A DNA stretch of 34,053 nt from Anabaena sp. 4-3 (GCF_001597745.1 NZ_LUHJ01000003.1:1-34053), one strand, 5' to 3'. Positions 24,646-33,656 are shown, counted from the first letter of the stretch. The notes: generated by a model from the sequence alone, not told the origin. Made by a program: numbers and translations.

Positions 24646-25247
24646 ATATAAGATGTGCTTATGAATCACCCCCAAAACCAGCGATTTTCGTGGGGCTGAT
24701 AGCGGGGTCATCGTGCCAAAACGGGTTTTTTGTACGCTAAGGAAATTCTCATACTGCCAAACGCTTACTGTGCCTTGCTTTTACCAAAAAATATTTCTGT
24801 GCAGTAGCACTTCAATAGCTCACTACCCCCAATACGTAGTGGAAAAATAATACCAATTTTTCCACTACAAAAGTCATGCGGTTGAGGGGTGAAGTTTATA
24901 AGATACATTTATAATTCGCCCTAAAAAACCAGCAAAATTCGTGGGTAAAAAATTGACAGATTGCAGTTCGCCAGAGATATGCAAGTCCCAAATCCGGGAT
25001 TTAATTCCCCAAACGCAATAAACTCCAATCCCTTGTGGGAAGGGGTTTGAGTTAATATTACGGGGACTCGCAATAGAAGTTAAATATTGCGAGTCCCCGT
25101 AATATCAATACATTCCATATTACGGCGACTCGCAATATTGACACTCATACAAGTGGATGAGTGTCGCTACTTTTCTCCCCCATATAAGATGTAGTTATTA
25201 ATTGCCCCCCAAACCAGCGATTTTCGTGGGAGCTAAAACCGATAGAT
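24646..25247. repeat. Three diverged copies of an ATAAGAT..CCAGCGATTTTCGTGGG unit
   Basis: Copies of about 45-60 bases at 24646-24700, 24898-24957 and 25185-25247 share ATAAGAT, a TTAT.AAT core, a run of C's and AACCAGCGATTTTCGTGGG, and spacing of about 250-290 bases. The middle copy is the most diverged (CCAGCAAAATTCGTGGG). Likely plasmid-maintenance binding sites; function inferred from position. Confidence 0.6.
25140..25165. repeat. Perfect 9-bp hairpin
   Basis: GACACTCAT, an 8-base loop, ATGAGTGTC. A perfect stem just downstream of the CGCAATATT palindromes and about 210 bases before parA. Not followed by a U-tract, so a protein- or replication-related structure is more likely than a terminator. 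Confidence 0.6.
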
Positions 25248-25268
25248 TGACAACAAAAGCCTCGAACA

Positions 25269-25377
25269 AAGAACGAAATCGCTAATTCGTTATTTCTGGT
25301 TTTAGCGAAAATGTGTTTACTTGATAACGAAAACACGATATAAATAAATCGCTATAGGGCGAAAGGACGAAATAAAG
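25269..25377 (+). promoter_or_regulatory. parA leader with ACGAAAT motifs; upstream arm of the flanking inverted 14-mer
   Basis: AACGAAATCGCTAA (25272-25285) is the reverse complement of a site after the parA operon (26310-26323). Further ACGAAA-like half-sites occur within the leader (TAGCGAAAA, ATAACGAAAACACG, GGACGAAAT). AAAGGA about 11 bases before the ATG serves as ribosome site. Probably the operator and/or parS bound by the downstream RHH protein. Confidence 0.55.
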
Positions 25378-26019
25378 ATGGCCTTATTAGTGGGTGTTAT
25401 TTCTCAAAAAGGGGGGGTGGGTAAAAGCACCCTGGCTCGACTCATTGCCCGTGAATATGCTGCTGCTGGTTGGGATGTCAAGATTGCCGACCTAGATATT
25501 TCTCAAGGTACAAGTACCGATTGGAAACAACGCCGGGAACTTAATGATATCCAGCCGGAGATTGCAGTGGAACAATTCCGCACTGTAGCGCAAGCACTTA
25601 AGCACGCCGATGTTTATGACCTGATGGTTATGGATGGGCCACCCCATTCCATGCAAGGAACACTAGAGATTGCCCGTGCAAGTGATTTGCTTGTTCTCCC
25701 CACTGGTTTATCACTGGATGACCTGAAGCCATCGGTACTGTTGGCGCATGAATTGGTCAACTCCAAAATTCCAGTAGATAAAATTACCTTTGCTCTGTGC
25801 AGAGTTGGCGATCGCGAGAACGAAATTGAGGAAGCCCGATCATACATCCATAAAGCTGGTTATTTCACAGTAGCAGGGTCAATTCCTGAAAAGACAGCTT
25901 ACCGACAGGCTTCTGATAACGGTCGTGCTGTTTCCGAAGTTACGTTTCCTACCTTAAAGCAACGGGCAGAACAAGTAGCCCAAGGAATTATTGATTTGTT
26001 GAGCGAGTACGAAGAATGA
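25378..26019 (+). CDS. parA: ParA-family partition ATPase
   Basis: 213 residues. Deviant Walker A KGGVGKST (11-18) directly after VISQ; ADLDISQGTSTDW (37-49) as motif A'; VMDGPPHSMQG (84-94) as Walker B. There is no N-terminal helix-turn-helix, and the length fits the short type Ib plasmid ParA class, which partners with RHH centromere-binding proteins. It moves plasmid copies apart using ATP-dependent, nonspecific DNA binding on the nucleoid. The next gene starts one base after its stop and encodes just such an RHH protein. ATG at 25378 follows AAAGGA. Confidence 0.95.
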   Translation: MALLVGVISQKGGVGKSTLARLIAREYAAAGWDVKIADLDISQGTSTDWKQRRELNDIQPEIAVEQFRTVAQALKHADVYDLMVMDGPPHSMQGTLEIARASDLLVLPTGLSLDDLKPSVLLAHELVNSKIPVDKITFALCRVGDRENEIEEARSYIHKAGYFTVAGSIPEKTAYRQASDNGRAVSEVTFPTLKQRAEQVAQGIIDLLSEYEE

Positions 26020-26020
26020 T

Positions 26021-26254
26021 ATGGCAACTAAACCACCACCACCACCACGCAAACCAAATAAAGGTGAACCACCTAACATTAATGAAACAAAGTCCAACTT
26101 GGAGAAACCTGACCCTGGCGAAACAGTCAACCTGAATTTTAAAGTCCCTGCCGAGTTCAAGCGGGATTTTAAAATTGCGGCGGCTACTTATGGCTGTACC
26201 CAGGTTGAGCTACTACAGCGTATTTTCAAGTTCTGGGCAGAGAATCAGGGGTAA
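26021..26254 (+). CDS. ParG-like RHH partition partner
   Basis: 77 residues. The N-terminal 33 are disordered and proline-rich (KPPPPPRKPNKGEPPN), then VNLNFKVPAEFKRDFKIAAA, TYGCTQVELLQRIFKFWAEN: strand, helix, turn, helix of an RHH domain. A flexible N-terminal tail plus C-terminal RHH is the plan of ParG/ParR-like centromere-binding proteins that stimulate ParA. It follows parA after a single intervening base, so the two form one operon. It probably binds the ACGAAAT repeats on either side of the operon and also represses it. Confidence 0.85.
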   Translation: MATKPPPPPRKPNKGEPPNINETKSNLEKPDPGETVNLNFKVPAEFKRDFKIAAATYGCTQVELLQRIFKFWAENQG

Positions 26255-26326
26255 TCTTCATTTCGTTCTTTCGCTAACATACGAAATAACGGATTCTTGC
26301 TTTCTTGATTTAGCGATTTCGTTATT
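26255..26326. promoter_or_regulatory. Downstream parS-like repeats
   Basis: ATTTCGTTCTTTCGCTAACA, ACGAAATAACGG and TTAGCGATTTCGTTA (26309-26323) repeat, in both orientations, the motif found upstream of parA. The last is the exact inverse of 25272-25285 over 14 bases. Presence on both sides of the operon suits a centromere. Confidence 0.5.
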
Positions 26327-26720
26327 GTAGAGGTCATCGCGCCATTTTGCCATTTTGGGGGCAATGACCCCACAATTAATTTTGCTAGCAATTTTAGTTC
26401 GTCCAGAAAAAATTCAATCCTTTCACAAATGGATAGGAAGGTCTGTTTTATCTAACCAAAGCCACACCTTCGTCCAAATTGTTGTTTGGAATACATCTCT
26501 ACTTAATTACCGTAAATTTACGGGTTTAGGCAGGAAAATGTTCTGTTAAAAAAGGTATTGATAAAAAAATAAACCTTTATATGTCTAAAGTTACGTTTAA
26601 TTTATCTAATAAACGAAGCGTAAGTATTATTATTGACAGTGATACATAATGCTTGCCAGTGCTAGTTGGAAACCATCCTGACTGCCTGGTTTACACTGCC
26701 AGATTCTTCAACTCAGGGAA
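26327..26720. other. Leader region of the defence cassette
   Basis: No gene supported; the open frame at 26355-26549 lacks protein-like features. Contains the perfect palindrome CCGTAAATTTACGG (26510-26523) and an AT-rich stretch with TTGACA (26633-26638) and CATAAT (26645-26650), which are not properly spaced with each other. The cassette promoter probably lies here. Confidence 0.4.
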
Positions 26721-29579
26721 ATGATGACAGATACCTTAATACCCACCCCCGGCTCTATAGTTAGCTGTCGCAGTCGGCAATGGGTAGTGCTACCAGATGA
26801 AAATCAAGACCTAATCCGTCTCCGTCCCCTGAGTGGCAACGAAGAAGAAATAGTTGGCATTTATCGGCACTTAAACCTAGAACCCCTAGAAGCTGCAACA
26901 TTTCCCCAGCCCAGTGGCAACAGTATTAAAGACCACACTGCTGCCGTCTTACTCATGGATGCAGCACGACATTTGCTACGAAGTGGGGCAGGGCCATTTC
27001 GCTGTTTGGGTAGGTTATCATTGCGTCCTCGTCCCTACCAGCTAGTCCCCCTGTTGATGGCATTGCGATTAGAAACAGTGAGATTGTTGATTGCCGATGA
27101 TGTGGGTATTGGTAAAACCATAGAAGCTGGATTAATTGCCCGTGAACTTTTAGACAGGGGGGAAGTGAGACGGATAGCAGTATTGTGTCCTCCTCACCTC
27201 TGTGATCAATGGCAGCAAGAATTAAGAGAAAAATTCCATATTGACGCTGTGGTAGTTCGTTCAGGTACAGCTTCTAAATTAGAACGGGCAATCCCCAATG
27301 GTTCTCATGTATTTAGTTACTATCGCCACATAATTGTTAGCCTCGATTATGCCAAGGCAGAACGTCGTCGGGCTAGTTTTATTACCCATTGTCCAGATTT
27401 GGTAATTGTGGATGAAGCCCACACTTGCACCCGTCCTGGAAGTAAAAGTGCATCTCAACAGCAACGGCATCAATTAATTCAACAGATAGCAGAGAAAACA
27501 GACCGCCATTTGTTATTACTCACCGCTACCCCCCACAGTGGCATTGAGGAATCTTTTCTTTCCCTGTTGGGCTTACTCAAACCAGAATTTGAAAATTTGA
27601 CACTGGATAAACTCACAGAGAAAGAGCGAGATAAACTGGCCAGTCACTTCATCCAACGACGTAGGGCAGATGTCAAACTCTGGTTGGGTAACGAAACACC
27701 CTTCCCAGAACGCCAATCTGATGAAGAACCCTACAAATTATCTAAGGAATATAAACAACTGTTCGAGGAAGTGTATAACTTTGCACGGGGATTAGTGAAA
27801 ACTACTACCAAAGACATGACTTATGCCCAACGTCGGGGACGATATTGGTCAGCATTAGCATTGATTCGGTGTGTGATGTCCTCCCCTGCTGCGGCTGTGG
27901 CTACATTAAGTCGTCAGGTAAGTAAATCCAGTGATGGCAGTTTGCTGGCTGATTTAGACGAAGATTTAATGAGTTCTTATGTTTATGACCCTACAGACCA
28001 GGAGCAAGCTGTAGATGCCTCTCCCACAGTGGTGATAGAACAGGGTCAGCAAACCTACGGTGAGGCAGATAAACGTAAGCTACGTACCTTTATCCAAGCA
28101 GCTAGTAAGTTACAAGGGGAAAAAGACCAGAAATTACAAGCTTGTATTGGCTATATCCAAACTTTACTGGCAAATAACTACAATCCCATTGTCTGGTGTC
28201 GCTACATTGCTACAGCTAATTATTTGGCAGATGCTCTCAAACAGAAATTAGAAAAGAAAGGCAGTCAAATTCGCGTTATTGCTATTACTGGGGAATTGTC
28301 CGAGGATGAGCGAGAAATTCGCCTCCAAGAATTAAAGTCCTATCCCCAAAGAGTGTTGGTAGCTACTGACTGTTTAAGTGAAGGGGTAAACTTACAATCT
28401 CATTTTAGTGCTGTTATTCACTATGACTTGCCCTGGAACCCTAATCGTCTAGAACAACGGGAAGGGCGAATTGACCGTTATGGACAAACAGCACCACAGG
28501 TAAAAAGTTGTTTACTTTATGGGCAGGATAACCCCGTAGATGGCGCAGTATTAGAAGTGCTGATTCGTAAAGCGGTACAAATACATAAAACTTTGGGAAT
28601 CACTGTGCCTGTACCAATGGATAGCACCACTGTTTCGGAAGCAGTGTTTAAATCTTTGTTTGATCGGGCTACAGATGCAGTGCAGTTATCACTGCTGGAT
28701 TTATTGGATGAGGGAGAATCTGCTGTTGAACAGGTGCATAAACAATGGGATAAAGCGGTAGAACGGGAAAAAATCAGTCGTACCCGCTTTGCTCAACGCG
28801 CTATCAAGCCTGCGGAAGTAGAACAGGAATTAATGGAATCTGACCAAATCCTTGGTAGCGAGGAAGATGTAGCTAGATTTGTGAAAAATGCTTGTGAGAG
28901 TTTGTCCTGTTCACTAATTCAGAAAAAACAAGGATGGCTATTACCGACAATTCCTGCTTTCCTACAACCAGTGTTAGGGGATAAGCCTCGTTTAATTACT
29001 TTTACTACCCCTGCACCGGAAGGGGTTGAATATGTAGGGCGAAATCATCCCTTGGTGGAAGGATTAGCACGTCACATTCTGGAAGAAGCTCTGATCAATG
29101 CCAAAGAGCCAATCGCAGCTAGATGTGGCTTTACTACTACTGATACCGTGACTAAGCGGACAACTTTATTGTTGTTGCGTCTGCGGCATTTGTTAAACAG
29201 TGCCAGAAGGAATGCAGATAAGTCCCCTGCTACATCCTTGTTAGCTGAGGAATGTGTGGTAGTTGGGTTTACAGGCCCTCCCTCGAATCCGAGTTGGTTA
29301 GCACCGGAGGAAGCGAAAGCACTGTTGGAGCAAGCTAATCCTGTGGGTGATGCTCCTTTTGGGATGAAGAAGGAGGAAATTGAGGAGTTGTTGCATCGAG
29401 TTGATGAGTTAAAAGCAGATTTAGAACAATTTGCCCAAGAGCGATCGCACTCCTTATTTCAATCCCATCAGCGTGTCAGGAGAATTACGCAGGAAGGCAA
29501 GATTCAGGTACAACCACAATTACCAATGGATTTACTGGGGGTATATATCTTACAACCAGGGAAGCGTAAATCAGGTTAA
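26721..29579 (+). CDS. drmD: SNF2-family helicase, DrmD-like (DISARM class 1)
   Basis: 952 residues. N-terminal PGSIVSCRSRQWVVLP is typical of this family. SNF2/DEAH ATPase motifs follow: ADDVGIGKTIEAG (Walker A, G129-T133), CPPHLCDQWQQEL, VDEAH (DEAH 231-234), LLTATPHSG, then the C-terminal RecA lobe with ATDCLSEGVNLQ (S553 onward), YDLPWNPNRLEQREGRIDRYGQ (near 570-590), and a long helical tail. Length and architecture fit DrmD, the SNF2-like helicase of class 1 DISARM, found beside an adenine methyltransferase exactly as here. Probably translocates on DNA to help recognise or process unmodified phage DNA. Two adjacent ATGs (26721, 26724) are possible starts. It is the first gene of the cassette. 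Confidence 0.88.
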   Translation: MMTDTLIPTPGSIVSCRSRQWVVLPDENQDLIRLRPLSGNEEEIVGIYRHLNLEPLEAATFPQPSGNSIKDHTAAVLLMDAARHLLRSGAGPFRCLGRLSLRPRPYQLVPLLMALRLETVRLLIADDVGIGKTIEAGLIARELLDRGEVRRIAVLCPPHLCDQWQQELREKFHIDAVVVRSGTASKLERAIPNGSHVFSYYRHIIVSLDYAKAERRRASFITHCPDLVIVDEAHTCTRPGSKSASQQQRHQLIQQIAEKTDRHLLLLTATPHSGIEESFLSLLGLLKPEFENLTLDKLTEKERDKLASHFIQRRRADVKLWLGNETPFPERQSDEEPYKLSKEYKQLFEEVYNFARGLVKTTTKDMTYAQRRGRYWSALALIRCVMSSPAAAVATLSRQVSKSSDGSLLADLDEDLMSSYVYDPTDQEQAVDASPTVVIEQGQQTYGEADKRKLRTFIQAASKLQGEKDQKLQACIGYIQTLLANNYNPIVWCRYIATANYLADALKQKLEKKGSQIRVIAITGELSEDEREIRLQELKSYPQRVLVATDCLSEGVNLQSHFSAVIHYDLPWNPNRLEQREGRIDRYGQTAPQVKSCLLYGQDNPVDGAVLEVLIRKAVQIHKTLGITVPVPMDSTTVSEAVFKSLFDRATDAVQLSLLDLLDEGESAVEQVHKQWDKAVEREKISRTRFAQRAIKPAEVEQELMESDQILGSEEDVARFVKNACESLSCSLIQKKQGWLLPTIPAFLQPVLGDKPRLITFTTPAPEGVEYVGRNHPLVEGLARHILEEALINAKEPIAARCGFTTTDTVTKRTTLLLLRLRHLLNSARRNADKSPATSLLAEECVVVGFTGPPSNPSWLAPEEAKALLEQANPVGDAPFGMKKEEIEELLHRVDELKADLEQFAQERSHSLFQSHQRVRRITQEGKIQVQPQLPMDLLGVYILQPGKRKSG

Positions 29580-29678
29580 TGCTTACGTCTTAGCTTCCAG
29601 GGGAGAAGTGCTAAGGCGCGACTATCAGGAAACAATTTTGGTGGGTAATCTCGGAATTTTCAGTGGAGTAAAGCGGTA

Positions 29679-32600
29679 ATGGGTGTAGCAGGTGTAACTT
29701 TAGCAGGGGTACAATTCGAGGGGAATTTACTGGCAGCAGACATCACTGCTGAACTGTTAGCGGGAAGTATCAAAGGACAAGCAGCAGCAGATTTTGGTTT
29801 AGCCAAATCTGACAAATTAGAAGATGAGATTGCGATCGCCTGGGGTGATGTTAAAACCTATTGGGTAGCATTCCAACGTCAATTAGAAAGGTTAAACCCT
29901 GAAGATACTGCTACCAGCGTTACCCGTGAAATGTGGGCAGTTCCTTTATTACGTAGTCTTGGTTATATCCCCGTATATACCCCGAAAGCTGAGGTAGTGG
30001 AAGGACAAACCTATGCTATCTCCCATCGTGCTGAAGCAGGGGAAAATAAACCTCCGATCCATATTATTGGTTGTCGTCTGGATATTGATAAACGTCCTCC
30101 CAGTGGTACACCCCGGTTATCAGCACACGCTTTAGTACAGGAATATCTCAACAAGACTGAGCATCTTTGGGCTATAACTACTAATGGTTTTCGTTGGCGG
30201 TTATTACGTGATTCCTCTTTGATGACTCGCCTTACTTATATCGAATTTGACTTAGAGCAGATACTTAATGGCGAGAACTTTGCCGAATTTGGCTTATTTT
30301 ATCGGCTTTTCCACCGTTCCCGCTTACCCCAAACTGCGGATGATGCGGATAAATGTTTGTTGGAATATTATCATCAAGAGAGTTTACAGCAAGGGGGAAG
30401 GGTACGCGATCGCCTCCGGGATGGTGTAGAAAAAGCATTAATACAACTAGGAAACGGCTTTTTACAACATCGTGATAGTGAAAATCTCCGCCAAAAACTA
30501 GCTACTGGTAATGGGTTAAATGAAATAGGTTATTATCGCCAACTACTGCGTTTAATTTATCGTCTCTTATTCTTAATGGTGGCAGAATCTCGCAACTTAT
30601 TATTAATCGGAGAAGACGCAGAAAAAGCCAGAATCTATCTTGAATATTATAGTATTGAAAGATTAAGAGAATTAGCAGAACGTCCCCGCTATCGTCGGGA
30701 AGGTTTTCAAGATATTTGGCAAGGTTTACGAGTCACTTTTAAATTATTTGATGAAGATTGGCGCGGGAGAATTTTAGGTTTATCGCCTTTAAATGGTGAT
30801 TTATTTGGTTCACAAACATTGACAGATTTAGATGATTGTGGTATTGATAATTATGATTTATTAACTGCCATTCGTTGTTTATCTTTGTATGAAGATAAAG
30901 GGCAATTACGCCGGGTAAATTATGCTGCTTTAGATGTAGAAGAATTGGGTAGCGTCTATGAAAGTTTATTAGATTTTCACCCACAAATTACCAATAATCA
31001 AGGCATTTATGAATTTAATTTAGTCTTTGGAAGTGATAGAAAAACCACAGGTTCTTATTACACTCCTCCCCAACTTGTACAACAGTTAATTAAAACAGCT
31101 TTAGAACCAGTAATAGAAGAAAAACTGAAGAACCTAACCCCCCAACCCCCTTCCCTACAAGGGAATGGGGAGAGTTCCCCTCTCCTCGCAGGAGAGGGGT
31201 TAGGGGAGAGGTCAATTTCCCCCCAAGAACAAGCATTATTAAGTATTAAAGTCATAGATCCTGCTTGTGGTTCTGGACATTTTTTATTAGCAGCAGCACG
31301 ACGCATAGGTAAGGAATTAGCGAAAATTAGAACCGGGGAAGCACAACCCGCACCAGAACCTTTAAGAATTGCCATTAGAGATGTAATTCAAAATTGTATT
31401 TATGGGGTAGATTTAAACCCTTTAGCGGTAGATTTGTGTAAAGTTGCTTTATGGATAGAAGGGTTTGCTACTGGTAAACCATTGAATTTTTTAGACCATA
31501 GAATTAAATGTGGTAATTCTATGGTAGGGGTATTAGATTTAGATTGTTTAGATGGGGGTATTCCTGATCATGCTTTTAAACCAGTGACAGGAGATGATAA
31601 GAAATTATCTACAAGTTTGAAAAAGCGGAATAAAAAAGAACGAGAAAATCAAGGACAATTATCTATTTTTGAAACTTCTGCCAATGATAATTACATCTTT
31701 GCTAAACTATGGCAAGAATTAGCGGACTTTTCCGAAAATACACCCCAGGAAGTTAAAGAAAAAGAGAGAAAATATCAAGATAATCTTTTAGATAATCATT
31801 GGTGGTTGAAAAAAGCAGCTTGTAATTTATGGACTGCGGCATTTTTCATGACTTTAACTGAACATAATTTACAACTTTTACCAACTACAGCAACCCTAGA
31901 CAGGTTAAAACGGGAAACTGTCCAAAAAATCCTCAATTCTCAATCTAATTACGAATTACGAATTACGAATTACGAATTACAAACTGTGGTAGATGCTGCG
32001 AATAATTTAGCCAAGCAATATAATTTCTTTCACTGGGCTTTGGAGTTTCCAGAAGTTTTTGAAGAAGGTGGTTTTAGTTGTGTTTTGGGTAATCCTCCTT
32101 GGGAGAGAATTAAGTTACAAGAAAAGGAGTTTTTCGCTTCTCGCAGTTTAGAAATTGCTAATGCACAAAATAAAGCTGCACGGGAAAAGTTGATTAAAGA
32201 ATTACCTAAGAAAAATCCCGCTTTAGCGCAAGCTTTTGAGGATGCTAAACATGATGCGGAAGCACAAAGTAAGTTTATTCGGGAGTCGGGGAGATTTCCG
32301 TTAACTGCTGTGGGTGATATTAATACTTATGCTGTGTTTGCTGAAACTATATACAAAATTATGGCATCTCCTGATAGTCACGGTGGAATTATTATTCCAA
32401 GTGCTATTATTACGGCAGATACAACTAAGGAATTTTTCAGTTTTGTTGCAACTCAAGGACATTTATCTACTGTTTTAGATTTTGCAGAGATTAGAGATTT
32501 CTTTATAGGTGCTGGAAGTCCAGATCCATTTTGTCTTTTTACTTTACGAAAAAGAGGAGATATACAAACTCCATCTGAATTTGTATTTAAAGCATTAAAA

Positions 32601-33656
32601 ATTTCTGAAATTCAAAATCCTATCAGAAGAATAAAACTTTATCCTCAAGATTTTTCACTTGTTAATCCTAATACTAAAACCTGTCCGGTTTTTCGGACAG
32701 ATAATGATGCAAAATTAGTGAAAAAAATTTATACGAAAGTACCTATCCTGGAAGAAGAATCGAAAGAAATAACACCTTGGTTACACTCATTCAAAGGTGG
32801 TTTATTTCACATGAGTAACGATACTAATTTATTTTCTGAATCTCAAAAAGATAACTCACTACCTTTATATGAAGCAAAAATGATCTATAATTTTGATCAT
32901 CGTTTTGGTTCATACGAATCAAGAGGGGATGAAAGAGGATTTGCAACTTTACCAGAAACACCAATAGAGAGATATCAAGATTTGCAATATAAAGTTAGTC
33001 CTTTTTACTGGGTATCCAAATCTGATGTTAACCAAAAAATTGGAGATATTTGGGATAAAAATTGGTTAATAGTTTTTAGAGGTGTAACAAAAGCTTTAAA
33101 TGAAAGGACAGCAATTTGTACTGTTATACCAAAATCTGGTGTAGGAAATAGCTTATCTTTAGTATTTTTAGGACAAACTAATCTTTTATTACATTGTTGT
33201 TTTGTTGCTAATTTTAATAGTATTGTTTTTGATTATGTTACTCGTCAAAAGATGAGTGGAGTTAATTTGAATCTTTTCATAGTTAAACAACTTCCTGTAA
33301 TTCCCCCAGAAAGATACACAGAAAAAGACATAGAATATATCACCCCCCGCGTACTTGAATTAGTCTACACATCCTGGGATATGCAACCCTTCGCATTAGA
33401 CATGGGATATGAGCGTGAACCCTTCATTTGGAATCCTAACAAACGCGCATTAATCAGAGCAGAATTAGACGCATATTACGCCAAACTTTATGGTTTAACC
33501 CGTGATGAACTGAGATATATTTTAGATCCTGCGGATGTCTATGGTGCAGAATTTCCCAGTGAAACATTTAGAGTATTAAAGAACAATGAAATCAAACAAT
33601 ATGGAGAATATAGAACCCAAAGATTAGTATTAGAAGCGTGGGATAGAATTGTCTGA
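29679..33656 (+). CDS. drmMI: Large N6-adenine DNA methyltransferase, DrmMI/PglX-like
   Basis: 1325 residues. Motifs: GSYYTPPQLVQQLI (458 onward), SAM-binding motif I DPACGSGHFL (527 onward), YGVDLNPLAVDLCKVALW, and catalytic motif IV NPPW (805-808). The long C-terminal part is target recognition, ending in the conserved YAKLYGLTRDELRYILDP and YRTQRLVLEAWD. It would methylate adenine in a specific site to mark host DNA as self; in class 1 DISARM this subunit is DrmMI, in BREX the related PglX. The start ATG is 99 bases after drmD. Oddities: residues about 485-512 derive from a G/C-rich palindromic repeat, and 757-768 (NYELRITNYEL) from a 7-base tandem repeat, both in frame. If the molecule is circular, the next gene is the nuclease candidate at 74. 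Confidence 0.9.
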   Translation: MGVAGVTLAGVQFEGNLLAADITAELLAGSIKGQAAADFGLAKSDKLEDEIAIAWGDVKTYWVAFQRQLERLNPEDTATSVTREMWAVPLLRSLGYIPVYTPKAEVVEGQTYAISHRAEAGENKPPIHIIGCRLDIDKRPPSGTPRLSAHALVQEYLNKTEHLWAITTNGFRWRLLRDSSLMTRLTYIEFDLEQILNGENFAEFGLFYRLFHRSRLPQTADDADKCLLEYYHQESLQQGGRVRDRLRDGVEKALIQLGNGFLQHRDSENLRQKLATGNGLNEIGYYRQLLRLIYRLLFLMVAESRNLLLIGEDAEKARIYLEYYSIERLRELAERPRYRREGFQDIWQGLRVTFKLFDEDWRGRILGLSPLNGDLFGSQTLTDLDDCGIDNYDLLTAIRCLSLYEDKGQLRRVNYAALDVEELGSVYESLLDFHPQITNNQGIYEFNLVFGSDRKTTGSYYTPPQLVQQLIKTALEPVIEEKLKNLTPQPPSLQGNGESSPLLAGEGLGERSISPQEQALLSIKVIDPACGSGHFLLAAARRIGKELAKIRTGEAQPAPEPLRIAIRDVIQNCIYGVDLNPLAVDLCKVALWIEGFATGKPLNFLDHRIKCGNSMVGVLDLDCLDGGIPDHAFKPVTGDDKKLSTSLKKRNKKERENQGQLSIFETSANDNYIFAKLWQELADFSENTPQEVKEKERKYQDNLLDNHWWLKKAACNLWTAAFFMTLTEHNLQLLPTTATLDRLKRETVQKILNSQSNYELRITNYELQTVVDAANNLAKQYNFFHWALEFPEVFEEGGFSCVLGNPPWERIKLQEKEFFASRSLEIANAQNKAAREKLIKELPKKNPALAQAFEDAKHDAEAQSKFIRESGRFPLTAVGDINTYAVFAETIYKIMASPDSHGGIIIPSAIITADTTKEFFSFVATQGHLSTVLDFAEIRDFFIGAGSPDPFCLFTLRKRGDIQTPSEFVFKALKISEIQNPIRRIKLYPQDFSLVNPNTKTCPVFRTDNDAKLVKKIYTKVPILEEESKEITPWLHSFKGGLFHMSNDTNLFSESQKDNSLPLYEAKMIYNFDHRFGSYESRGDERGFATLPETPIERYQDLQYKVSPFYWVSKSDVNQKIGDIWDKNWLIVFRGVTKALNERTAICTVIPKSGVGNSLSLVFLGQTNLLLHCCFVANFNSIVFDYVTRQKMSGVNLNLFIVKQLPVIPPERYTEKDIEYITPRVLELVYTSWDMQPFALDMGYEREPFIWNPNKRALIRAELDAYYAKLYGLTRDELRYILDPADVYGAEFPSETFRVLKNNEIKQYGEYRTQRLVLEAWDRIV
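31131..31203 (+). repeat. Palindromic cyanobacterial repeat inserted in frame in the methyltransferase gene
   Basis: AACCTAACCCCCCAACCCCC, then TTCCC/GGGAA, then the 10-bp stem CCCCTCTCCT (31177-31186) with AGGAGAGGGG (31190-31199), and outer CTAACCCC/GGGGTTAG. Normally intergenic in these genomes. Here it is translated as Pro/Ser/Gly-rich residues just before SAM motif I, with the frame intact. Confidence 0.8.
31947..31980 (+). repeat. Heptanucleotide tandem repeat (AATTACG x4.9) inside the methyltransferase gene
   Basis: Four complete AATTACG units and a partial one, translated as NYELRITNYEL. The same heptamer in reverse complement forms the intergenic arrays at 33699-33722 and 33772-33790. 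Three units equal 21 bases, so the frame is preserved. Confidence 0.9.

Larger units (their letters stand above)
24001..25377. other. Repeat-dense, gene-free region; candidate origin and centromere
   Basis: Lies between the replication gene and parA. A block with AATCCCAAATCCGGGATT, a CCTTGCGGGAAGGGG hairpin and several CGTAATATTACG-type palindromes (24009-24171, continuing 24602-24640) is repeated in diverged form at 24975-25142. Motifs such as GCGAGTCCCCGTAATAT appear in both orientations (about 24617 and 25053-25110). Open frames here are repeats read as protein. Location and repeat content suit ori/parS; this is inference. Confidence 0.5.

Noticed and set aside
26355-26549. 64-codon frame upstream of the SNF2 helicase
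   Set aside because: No recognisable features or ribosome site; a weak antitoxin-like guess cannot be supported.
26633-26650. Sigma-70 promoter TTGACA ... CATAAT
   Set aside because: The two boxes are only about 6 bases apart, far below the 16-18 required.
29431-29679. 82-codon frame overlapping the helicase end and the methyltransferase start
   Set aside because: Mostly an alternative frame of the helicase gene; the remainder shows no domain.
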